From: Chondrosia reniformis
Taxonomy: Eukaryota; Porifera; Demospongiae; Chondrillida; Chondrillidae
DNA: 64,000 bases
Reading direction: 5' to 3'
Assembly: GCA_947172415.1 (NCBI GenBank)
Contig: OX359193.1
Span: 1,916,501-1,980,500 of the forward strand
The notes under the pieces were generated by a model, which did not search any database, was not told the DNA's origin, and saw only the letters and a list, made by a program, of their open reading frames with translations. This document shows, piece by piece, positions 31,850 to 43,700 of this stretch; the stretch's first letter is position 1; the number at the start of each line of letters is the position of its first letter. The translations under genes and the position numbers were made by a program.

Positions 31850-34800
31850 ACAATCTAATACATTAAATATATATAATATGAGTATTTTCTTTTATTTATG
31901 AAAATAATGTTGAACTTGGTCTTGACTGTTCTCTTTTACAATCCTCTTGAACTAACAAAGTCACTTGTGTATACAGTACCCACATCTGGTTAAAGAAGCA
32001 AGTCAGCAATACATCAATGAAAAAGCATCTTACTATAATCAATTTTGACAGCACCAGTAATAAATTGTTACAATAAATAGCATGAAAATGTTATGTACTT
32101 TATAATCTTGATCATGCACCATCCCTATAGACACTTATGTATAGGCTATGTTTACACTCTTAGCACTAGTCACCCCTAACTTATGCCTTCAGAATGCAAG
32201 GTTACTGAATGACTAGCTAAATAGACCTTTCAGTGGGTAACTTCATGCCACAACTTGTTAAATTTTACAACACATGGACCTATTAGTGCACAACACGCAA
32301 TATTTGCTCTAGACTTTTAATGATGCAATCACTAATTTATTACTTTGATTGTTCAGCTTCTTGGAATGCATACTTAATGAGATCTTATTATATAAAAGCC
32401 TCATTACCTTAACTGCTGATTTCTTACATTCTTACAAAATCCATAAAATAGTATCTTTTAGGGAGCAAAGATGGCTCACTACGCTATGTAATATGTTAAA
32501 CAAAGGTAGACACATAGTCACATTCTAGGTGGTTTAATGGCTTTCAGATCTACTAAACAGAAAGGTTTGCTTTAGACTGATAGTTCTACTGCATAATAGC
32601 GAAATCCCTTCAACACAAACACCCAAAACATACTTCTAATGATGGTGTCCTCAATTTGAGAAATTTACATATGCAACACATAACACATGGTAAAAGCATA
32701 TGTTGAAGAAGCTCCACTCTTAAGATGGAACTATCTCCATGTGTATGTGAGACTGACCTCTACAAAAGCACAGAGACAACGACCAGCTGCCAGTATCGTG
32801 ACTGCTGACCACAACAGCAAAGGTGGAGGTGGGAACCATGAAAAGGGGTAAATCCTGTAATAAAGCACTACTGGTAGAACATGGATACCAATAATTACAA
32901 ATCCTCCTGGCAAAGTGTGAAAACCTACATGAAAGCAGATAAGAAACCTAACACTCTAAAGTATCACTTCACTGAATCTAATTTCAGTTCTGCATTATAA
33001 ACCTATAGTGTACGTAGGACCATCTACAGACAAGCTTCAACTAACCTCTAGCATAAGCAGAGTAGCACCAAAGTTCTACTCTTAAATATATCTAATCTAT
33101 ATATATATAGAAGAAGACAAAGATTCCCAGGGTCACTGATGAAGGGTGGAATTCCCAGAAACAGCTGTCTGGTCCAATGAAGAAGAAGTACGTAGAAGGA
33201 GAAACCTCTTGTATCCTCATTCAAAGCTCTCAGTATGTTTAGTTCCCTATAGGCCTTTAATCTATAAGGTATGTAGATGTAGCATATAAGAAAAATGGTG
33301 CCTTAGATACACATACCATCAGCCATAACAGCTTTGACCCAAAAGGGAGCATTCTCAAATTTCTCCTTCCATTTAGATCCTAGCTGGTGGGTGCTTACAA
33401 ACACTGACCATTCCAAGCAAACCACAATCCAACCCCACTACAAAAAGCAAGTATATTGACTGTTATTACATTACTGTGTCTGAAGTAAAAAGTCAAAGAA
33501 AAAAAGATCTTAGATTTTTCATTTGTTAGCCATTTATCACAGTTAAGACCAATGTATAGTTTTTATACATATATCATCTCATATGTATTTCTTAATACTC
33601 CAAACACAAAAGAGTGGTGTTTAAATTAGTATGTGCAATATCTATGCATACAATAACAAATTCGGCTGTCTTGTCACATAGCCACAAGTGCTACAGAGCT
33701 GCATACAGCTTGGACAAAACAGTAATTTGCAATGTGGTAGACAAAATATGCTAGATGGGAAACCTATAAGATCAGGTAATACAAACCTTTCAGTATTCCA
33801 AGGTGTTACAAGCAACTTACAGTAATTACATATACACCATAAGTAAAAGGTAACAAATAGACTATAGTTATTTCGATTACAGTTATATACTCAGTTGATT
33901 AGTAGATGGTCACTTCCACCAAAATATACTTCCACATGTAGTACGTAAGTTGATTTACTTGTATAACTAAAGATATACATGAAAATATTAATCAGACGTC
34001 ACAGCTCTAAGATTGGCTAAATATAAATAGGGGGAATTTAAGATCCCTTAGCCGATCTTAAAAGTTGTGATATCTCGTCACTTAACTCTTGACTATGAAA
34101 TATGGCCCAGGGCATAGAGAAAGATAAGTGAAAGGAAAATTACATCAGTTCCTATATAACACATATTATTACTACATATCAGTAAACGTTAGTGACACTT
34201 TTAAGCATCATCATAAATTTGATAACAGAAACCAAATATCAACAAAATTGGTAGCTAAAACTTTAGTAACACCTAGGAAGTATATATAATTAATGATATA
34301 CTAGGCACATAATATACTATAATTCTATATTCTCTTGTCTTAAATCAATCAATCTATTTTATTACCTCATACTCCAAGCAAAACGCATATGCCTACTCTA
34401 TATGAGTAAAGAATTATAGCATTTTAGATGTCCTAATTCATTCAACATTTGTGACACTTGGGCTACTAATGTTCATTAATTGTGATGTCCTTACACTGGA
34501 GACTTGAGTCCACACCATTGATCTTCCAACATTGTCTGCCATGACATCAAGCTTTAATACAAAAGTAAATCAAATGGAAAGATTAATAACTCAGAAAGAG
34601 CTATGACACAACACAGAAAGTGAACAAATGGAGTATCAGTCATTAGCAATAGGTTAAGTTATCTATTGAAATGAAGAAGACCCCCCAGGGTCAAAACATC
34701 TGACAATCACAGGATAGTAACCAACTGTGTCTCTAGATGCTCCAAAACTTCGAAAGATAAACCTTTCAAAAATAGGTTTGACGCAGTTAGGAGAAATCCT

Positions 34801-35620
34801 TATTCTATTATAACATAATTTATTGTATTGATGAGTACTTAAATTAATTTACTTTAGATGCTACATATCCACTTCACACAATGTTTTTATTTTATTGTAA
34901 TTATTATGTAATAATTACAATAAAATTGTAATTATGGTAATTTATTTAGCATCTGATGCACTTTAACTACAGCAATTTACACCTGTGATTATGTGATTCA
35001 GTATATCCTTGCAAGTGTATATGCAAATGGGCCGCATTACATACAGTACATGTTCTAGCTCACCCAAGCACCAAAGGATGACACTTGATTTAACTTCCTT
35101 GCAATATATCCATCAAAAACTAAAATGGCACATAACAAAGGAAATAGGGATTACCAGTCTTTGTCACATATAGCAGAAGAATATTTGAAAGAGTTCTGAA
35201 TGTAGAGGAGAGAGCAATAACATTTTAAAGTTTATTTTAGACTTTTAAGATAGGTTTGACAGAGTTAGCGGAATCCTCATTCTATGAATTGTTTTAAAAA
35301 CTGACATTTTAAGAACAGCCACACAGCACAGTAGTGTATGATATCCTTATTTGGAATGTCAGTGTGATAGGTCAAGTAAATATATACAGTAGCAATTATC
35401 CTACAACTATACACTTGCTTGCCAGAAACTGATGTACAACACTTTCAAAGACATTTACAACTAAAAATCCCTGTCACATGGACATATTCAATAGTTCAAC
35501 CTTGCAACACACCAGCTAACTGTAAACAGCAAAAGGTGAATCTCCCATACTACTAGGAGTATGCAGCCTAAGTTATGAATGGAATGTGGCACTCCCTTTT
35601 GTAAACATCATAACCTTACC
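31850..35620. repeat. Repeat unit U, copy 4 (long form)
   Basis: A near-identical duplicate of 21461-25338, offset about 10.2 kb. Differences include an added segment of about 100 bases at 34650-34770 (TTAAGTTATC...AACTTCGAAAGATAAACC) that carries another decayed foldback core (GAAGACC...GGGTCAAAAC), and several four-base CGTA gains or losses. Non-coding. Confidence 0.8.
33130..33175 (+). ncRNA. Hammerhead-like ribozyme, best family-2 copy
   Basis: Stem I GGGTCA/TGGTCC (with G-U wobbles), CTGATGA (33136-33142), a GGG...CCC stem II flanked by an A.A pair instead of the usual G-C, GAAA (33158-33161), CAGCTG and TC. The stem II closing mismatch is shared by all family-2 copies, so either the family decayed from one master or the variant is tolerated. 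Confidence 0.55.
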
Positions 35621-37204
35621 ATTAATGAGATTCATTGACCACTGACAAACCACTAAGAGAATTCATTGAATTAAAATCAAGGCTGAAATAGGACTTCCTG
35701 TTTACTGGAACTAAACCTTGAACAATTTTACTGGTTAACAGGGATTCCTGACATAGTTTGGAAAGATCACACAAAGAATGCACTGTTCTCATTTTATTAT
35801 AGTTCCTAGATGGTAAAATACTTCAAATTCCAGGCATTACTCTATATACAAGGTCACTATCTTTTGGTTTTCATACTGAACAATCCCTTAGTCTAGTCAT
35901 AGGTTCACAACAAATGTGCCAATGTCTCAATTTAACAGTACTGAACTTTAGCATATATATAACAGTGTTTCTTGAGGGGGGGAGAATTTGCTCCCCTTTT
36001 ATTAACAAGCAAATGGAAAACTACACTAGGTTGCCCTTCAATATGGTATTCCACCACCCCATTGTGACATTTTTCTTTATATAATAACTACTAAAAATTG
36101 ACACTACTGCAGTTTTTATTGCAGTGAATATCCTCCAGTTCATCCATTCCAGACATGTATCTGCAACAGTCAATCAAATAAGCATTCTTTGCAAATTAGC
36201 CCGAAAGTTGAATCACTGCTAAAGTGGCCAAAAATGTATAAACATGGTTTACTGGTTCATAATTGAATTGTGTCATTTGTCATTGGAAATCCTTAACTGC
36301 AATAAAAGACCATGCCCATACTAGATGACTTAGGATTTAGTGACTGAATGAAAAAATAATTGGTCTTTACTTTGTTACTTTAATAATCATTATGTCATGT
36401 ATTTCAGAAATGGTTACTCACAGTCTAATGCGGAGGCAGACGAGTAGAATACTAGAAACGGTGCAGTATGCTCAAAATAAAGCCATGCCAATGCGAGTAA
36501 AAGAAATCTAAGATATCCTAGATAAATATATAAGAAGAAACATTGAGGCTACTGAACAAGCATCTTAGATGACACCGATCGTAACTTACCTATTAAGTTC
36601 GGTATATACAAATATACAGACGCCATTTTGCTTGTTTACTGCAAAGTATTAACTATATTCATCACCATTCTTATGATTAAATTCATGGATGAAGTGTTTA
36701 TCAACCTATACCTCATGCAGCGTAAAGTGCGGTAGACCTGTAAATACTTCGGCTGTTTGCTCCGTTGCATTTCTTACCTTGCAGCACTGAAGTGAGGCTA
36801 ACCATCTCCAATTACCGCTAAAGTGAGCCGCCCTTTCGGTAAGAGATTTTTTGCAATTATCCGAATTTGCATTACCACTTTCCACTATACTGTTCACTTT
36901 TATGTGTAGTACTGGATCCTGTAAAACATCAATTTGCCTTTTGCATGTATTCTGTACTGAACTTAATAGCTTAATAGTTATTTGTATACTATTTGATACT
37001 ACTAGGCGACTCTGACTATATTTGCTGGCTTTGCATAAAGTATCAGATTATAATAAAAGCGTGTATTGTATAGAGTAAGATGTGTAAAGAGTATTTTTAA
37101 GACTTTTCCTATTACCTGTTTACATAGACATCTAGTAGTATTGTTTGGCAAAACATGTACCATAGATGCATGACAATATTAATTTGTAATACAATCTCTT
37201 ATTT
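35621..37204. other. Intergenic region before the T-box gene
   Basis: The first stretch (35621-36360) is AT-rich with no gene that I recognise. It includes GAGGGGGGGAGAATTTGCTCCCC, a small hairpin at about 35975. At 36409-36515 a spliced-looking ATG (TTTCAG, then AAATGGTTAC) opens a 33-codon frame. At 36706-36897 the minus strand has a 63-codon frame with several Cys and Trp residues. Neither shows a domain. The part from 36900 is the likely T-box promoter and leader. Confidence 0.4.
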
Positions 37205-40200
37205 ATGCTTAGCCATATGGCAAAGATCTCTTCATCAGAAAGTCTGATAGGTGACTGTCACTATGAAGGAGAGGAAGACACTGCTAGACAACCTACAAGG
37301 AAAAGACCACGTTCCAGTAAAAGGCAAAAAACACAACTGGACTTTAATCTTATGATTCCTCCCATTAATAAAAAAGGCAGTCAAATTAGAATTGGACTAG
37401 TAAATTATGACTTGTGGTTAGAATTCAGTCAGCATACAACAGAAATGCTAGTCAATAAGAGAGGAAGGTACAATATATATTACATATAGACATAGATAAG
37501 GGATTACTATCATGAATTGATTTTATACAGGAACATGTTTCCAAAATTAGAGATTGTAGTATCTGGTTTGGACTACAATGCATCTTATGTTATGGCCGTG
37601 GATGTGGTTCCTATTGACAGTTGGAGGTACAAGTTTTGCGAAGGTGAATGGGTAGTTTCAAGACCAGCCAGTGAGAATCATAATCCAGACTACTATGTTC
37701 ATCCAATGTCACCACAACCAGGCAAAGAATGGATGGAACAAGACATATCATTTGGCTCCTTAAAGCTGACAAATAATGATACTAAAACAGGTAGCATGGT
37801 CAGTGATACATTTCATAAATACATCTAAACATCCATAGCCTTTGCACTAGTCTTGCTAGGGTGGTCTGTTGTTATGATATGTAGGAGTTTCTTTGAACTA
37901 CCTGGAACTTTTCGTTGAAAGGGTTCATATTTCAATCACTTTTGAGTAGTGATGCAGTTTTAGGTTAAAATTTCCTGTTAGTGTTTCAGCCCTGGGGTCT
38001 GCTTTAGGAACTTGCTCAAAAGCTATCAAAAGATGAACTCTGTCAAAGATAGTACTATAATAGTATTTATAAATTCTTGTTCTCCTTCTGTTTTGGATGA
38101 TGAAAAGTTAATTCATGATAATTATACTGTAGTGAGTTTCATTTCTACTATTGTGTACATATATATACAGGTTCGTGTGAATACTATGATACAATACCAA
38201 CCTCGTCTGCATATAATTGAGAGCAATTCAATTGATCTCAATCAGCCAGAGAAGATTCATGTATTCCTACTGCAACCAACACGTTTTATTCCAGTGACCA
38301 GCTACATGAACGAAGCAGTGAGTAATTCATTGAATGCCTTTTACAATCCCACAAGAATTATATATGTTATAGAACTTTTATAATTAGAATCCATTCTCAT
38401 TAATCTTTTAACCACTAGAGATGCATTTATGAGGTAACAGATATCATGTATTATCTGTAGATGGTGAAGTTTGTATTTAATTTTTATATGTATCCACGTT
38501 TAATAACTATATTAATATAGTGCTGATTGATCATTAGATTTTGACCTAATTAGAGTATTATACTTACAATAGTTGCATAAAATTATATATGTACTAAAAT
38601 ATTGGTAATTTTTATTTTCACAGATTATTAATTTGAAGGTTAAGTACAACAAGTATGCTAAAGCCTTCAGGTCTGCTAGAGAACAGAGACCAAGCACTGG
38701 GGAGTTGGACAAAGAAGTGCGCCCACCAAATGGTTCAGATGATCTTGAGTTAGTTATCCATGACCTAAGACATATATTATGTACATATACGTAGCTTGTT
38801 TTAAAACACATATACTACAAAACCAAAATATATATTTTATTACACAGAAATGTATAAACATTTATATGTCAGCACCTTTACATTTATGGGTTTGTGGGTG
38901 TGCATATGAATTTTTACAGTAATCAATGTGGTAGAGTTTTAGTGGGTAATCCTGAACTTCAAGCTTCAAGCTTCACTTTCGTATTTTCATTTTCTAATTT
39001 TCATTAAACAGTTGTTTTCTGATTTCAACTGTTTGTGTATGTTAGGCAACCTGCAGGGGACGGCAAGAGGGCAAGTGTGGGAACCAGTGTTGATCCTATG
39101 AGTACAACACAATCACCTGGTCGTAGTGTGGATATCAGTAGGGACCAGTTTATTCAAGTACAAAAGTCTATTAGCTCTTCAACAAATGGTAAGAATGTTT
39201 CAATTAGTGAAAGAGATAGAGTGTTATGTAGTTCAAGGGTAATTTAAATTTGTACAACAATCCATCATACGTATGTGTAGTGCACTTGTATTAGAGTTAT
39301 ACACATCTTGGCTCTTTAGGTGTATATTTGATTTTGTATTATACATTTAAACCTGCCCTAGCTCCACTATCAGGTAAGAACCATCTTTATTCTATTAAAG
39401 AAGCAAATATTAAACAATAGTGTAAGTACTTTCCACTGCCATTTTCCACTTTTTGCCATGCAGAGAATAGTTATGCAAATATTTGGTGTAGTATGTCAGA
39501 GTATACATACTTTGTTTTGATTTACAAAGTTCAAGATAAAAATGCGAAATGTCAAGTATTATGTACACTAGAGGGGAAGGATAGGCTGCAAAGGGCTAAT
39601 GTGAATTTAGGATTACACATATGCCCAGCCCCATACTCATCCCCTTAAAAAGACAAAACAGTCTACTTATCATTTTCTTAATGTATATACAAAACATCAT
39701 CAGAATATCCAGTGCATATAGAAAATATGCAAATTAAGAGTTCTCCATTATGCTCATGTACAGCACACTCAACCTCATAAAATTAAATAATATATTATTT
39801 CTCTTTACTCCAGTGTTACAGAATCCCATTGGTAGTAATGACTACCAAGCCCATTCTTTTCCATTATTTCCGTCAGAAGGGACACCAACTCATTTGCAAG
39901 CAGCATCAAGTGTCCAAAGTGGGCAATATAACTCCTCACATGAGAGCGAGCATTGCATCAATCGTGATCATTCAACTGTGTTTCCTGATGCTACTACCAG
40001 CAGCCATTTTATATCAGTTACATCCCCCTTGCTTCAAATGGGCAATCCTTCATTGCTACCAAATGTTACTTCAAATTACAGATTTCATTTGCCACCTCTA
40101 GCCCCTATTGTTCCCTCAAATTCTGCAAGTATATCAAATACTCATTTGATAACTCTAAGTCCACCAGAGCACATATCTATTAATAAAACATTACCCTATC

Positions 40201-40505
40201 CCATGACTCCAGCCAACTGTTGGAGTCCATTTTATATTAGTAATATGCCCAGGCATTCCACAGAAGCCATTAACTCTTATGGACCAATTTTGGTGTCACC
40301 ACAGCAAGATTCTATAAGTAGCTATAGTAACTATCAACCTCCAAACCATCCAAGAGTATGCTTTCCAAGTCAAATTCACCCTCCACATCTTCAACAGGTA
40401 GCTACACATTCCACAAACTCATTTCACCCAAACCTTCCACTAACTCCCAATCCTTTTCAACTGGGTCAAGACCCTCAATATGGTCAAATGCTACATGATA
40501 CATAG
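37205..40505 (+). CDS. T-box transcription factor (six or seven exons)
   Basis: A nuclear sequence-specific DNA-binding regulator. Exons read from splice sites and frame: 37205-37467, 37531-37798, 38171-38317, 38624-38748, 39046-39188, 39814-40505, with a possible 12-base microexon at 39362-39373. Phases agree at every junction. The T-box runs over exons 1-4. Exon 1 has LWLEFSQHTTEMLVNKRGR. Exon 2 has NMFPKLE, GLDYN, WRYKF, YYVHPMSPQPGKEWM and SFGSLKLTNN. Exon 3 has IQYQPRLHII and FIPVTSYMNE. Exon 4 has IINLKVKYNKYAKAFR. A basic stretch (RKRPRSSKRQK, about residues 30-40) precedes it and may serve in nuclear import. The C-terminal 230 residues are Pro/Ser/His-rich and probably an activation region. 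Departures from the consensus (no NPFAKGFR, the 'SRPASENHNP' segment) make it a divergent member, and I cannot assign the Brachyury, Tbx2/3 or Tbx1/15/20 class. Confidence 0.92.
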
Positions 40506-40782
40506 GTTTTGTTTGTGGCAATATCAGATGTTACTGTTGTACTCTGTTCAATGTAACAGTTTACTTGTTTTTATATTTTGGTTTAATGATGTCAGTAAAT
40601 ATTTTGTACATAATTATGTAGTCAACCTAATTATATGAAAAAATGCACATCATATATAATATATCATATATATAAACTATACACGTGAGTGTAGATATAT
40701 TGAGGCAGTGTGTCTATAGATGTACTAAATACTGGTAGATAATAACAGCTGTTCTTGTAGGCTAGAGTTATCTACAGTGTTC
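40506..40782. other. Convergent 3' ends of T-box and Kazal genes
   Basis: Only about 280 bases separate the T-box stop (plus) from the stop of the Kazal gene (minus). Contains an AT-rich palindromic stretch (ATATAATATATCATATATAT, about 40654-40673). No gene is seen. The 3' UTRs probably share this space. Confidence 0.5.
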
Positions 40783-43700
40783 TCAGAAGAACTGTATAGC
40801 AGCAACCAGTGCCATGAAAATAGCAATGGTAGAGTAAACCTTGACAGTAGCACCACCACTGCCAGCAGTAATAGGTTCAGCTGTCACGGCATTATCCACA
40901 ACTAGAAATGAGGGACCAGTCTCGATGTCTTCCTCTATGGGGTCAAGATCTGATGTTAATTCGTCAGAATCAGGAAGTTTATGTTCAGTCACTATTCTTT
41001 CAATTGTGGTTGCTACGTCCCTACAAAAGTCGCCATGTGCTTCTTCTCTAGCTTCAAATGTGACATCAACACTTTCCGAGTCACCAATATCAGCTCTAAT
41101 TTCACAACGGTCAGTTACACGCTTTCTCTGAATAATGGGCATCTCATCTGCAAGCCTAGTGACAAATTCATCGGAAGTTAAATCTCCTCTATTAAGATTT
41201 TCATCCACTGTACTTAGGCGTTCTTGGTCAATGTCAAAGGACAATCTACCACCTAAACAGTAAATATGACAGACATCTACATATTATGTATATATATGTA
41301 CTTGGATTTCATTAAAGTTGTAATCAAACTATATAACATTTTGTTCTGAGGATATGCATTTTTTATAACAAACGCATATGAATATACTCTATAATGCAGT
41401 ATATAGTATTATATATATTTGATTGAATGGTTTGTAAGTATATACATATGTGACACACTGATTATGTATTATATAGCATATGCTGTAATGGTATTACCAG
41501 ATTATAACAGTACACTGTATTCTAGCACATTCCTACCGCAAATAAGACAGCAGCCTTCTGTGGGTTCAACCCTACTTTGACAATTTGTCAGTGCAGGGCA
41601 TCTTGCAGATCTCAAGCGATCACAAAGTGATCCAACTGTATCAGTATCCATCCTGGCCATGCACTCGCCTACAGGTTGACCAATTATTACTTTATATACA
41701 TGCATAAATTTTCACTATTAATACGTAGTTCAATAAACCCTACCTCTGTGATCAACACGAACATTCCGGGCTCTAGCATGACAAATTGTTGGATAAGTGG
41801 TTCCGTCTGCTCCACATACCTTTAACAGTTAAAGGAAATATGCATGTCAAAATAGGTACTATAGATATATCACTATTAGTAAACACTTTCCACTGGAGAA
41901 GAGGTCGTCATAAGAAAGTACATATCATATAGTCAAAATTGTTTGCTGGAATAATGTTTTGCGGTTTGTAACAAATGAATACGGATTTGTATTTTAGATG
42001 ATGTTGGCATGGTTCTTTGACTGACACCTCCATGCGATACTCCCATATACAAATATGAATGAATAAAATATTTGTGAAACCGTGCCAAAATTAATTCAAA
42101 ACCTCAGAAATACACATTCCTCACAATCATTTCAGACTATACATGAAATAGTAATTATAGTGTAGATCCAGTTACTCTTCTAACCTGTTGCCTTGGGCAT
42201 TCCCTGTCATTGCCACACTCTCCTTCATGACTAACTCGTACTGCACCATATCCTTTCTGGACTAGGTGACAGTAACTGTCGTAGGTCTGACCATCATCCC
42301 CACAGACCTCAGTCCCATTACGAGAAACCAAAGAGCAAAGTACTTTTCTGAGGGAAACTTGATAATTAAAGAACAGAGCTCAAATGAAAATACAGGAATG
42401 ATATTATTACAAACACAACAACATTTTTAAATTATAAAATGAATCCAAATAGCCTATTCTACAGTGCCACTTTCCTACTGTACATACGTACATACGTAAG
42501 TACAACTTAGAGTATTTTAGCCATACATGTATATTTATAGCATAGCATAGCACATATGTCCCTATTGAAAACAAACTAAATGTTCTGTGATGTTATACTC
42601 ATGTAAGTCAACCAACCGCATTGAGCCCGGGCACATTTTCTGGAGTCCACACATTTCACTGGTTTTGTAATACATATCTCTCCAGCACTACACCTTGGAC
42701 ACACATCCTGTATGGCAAATATGTAAGATTAAAGGAATGAATTATTTACAGCATGTTCTTTTAATTTGCAATTCATACAGCTATAACAAGACAGCATACA
42801 TTGAGAGAGATATGTATGTACATACGTATGAGTATACCTCCCATTGTAACTTAAACAGTGGCAGATTCTGGGGGGATGCTCTGGGTGCTGAAGTATCCCC
42901 TCTCAGTCTGACTTTGTATAAGCCATTTTTTATGGGGATTTTTCCTCTAATTTTGTCATTTAAATCTGTTACTTTTCTATTATAACTCTGTACTCCCCTT
43001 TACAAATTTAAATAGACCTACCCTTGTTAAATGGGAAAGTGTATTTACTACACAACATATGTAGCTATAGATATAGTATGTATGCAGTTATTTATAAGCA
43101 GGTTGACTAACAATTGATGAGCATTTTCCTAATGTAAGCAAATCTCTGGTCAATCCGCCACAGTTCATAGCATGACAAGGAGACTGATAGGTCCTTCCAT
43201 TTCTGCCACAGACTGGATTTATTTTCTCATCTCTGCACTTGTAACAATCATCGGTTCTACACTCCCTTCTTCTGACACATCTCAAGTTTCCATCATAGCA
43301 AACACAACGTCGACACTCAGAAGAAACTGACTCTCCATGCATGAAGGTAACTTGTCTCCCAGAGGCTGAAGTGGAGGTACATGGTCTAGTAGTGTTACTG
43401 CCTCCAACATAGCGACATAGGTTAGTATCATCAATAGGACGACACTTTACTTCTCCATTGGAACAGGCACATTTTGAACATTCCATTGTTGTTCTATTGT
43501 AAAAGGGAAAACGCCGTCCATGTCTGACCCTGATAGTCCTGTCTCCAATTGAGAACTTGCAAGCATTGAGAACTATAAAAAATGCTTACAAATTAATTGA
43601 ACACCAACTCAGTATAATAAATTTAAACTAAACAGAACCTTAATAAATCCCTGAGGATGTACTATCTCTGCATGATAGCATATAATACAAACCTGCTTGG

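Noticed and set aside
36706..36897. Minus-strand 63-codon frame as an exon
   Set aside because: No splice partner or domain is visible, and length alone is not evidence.
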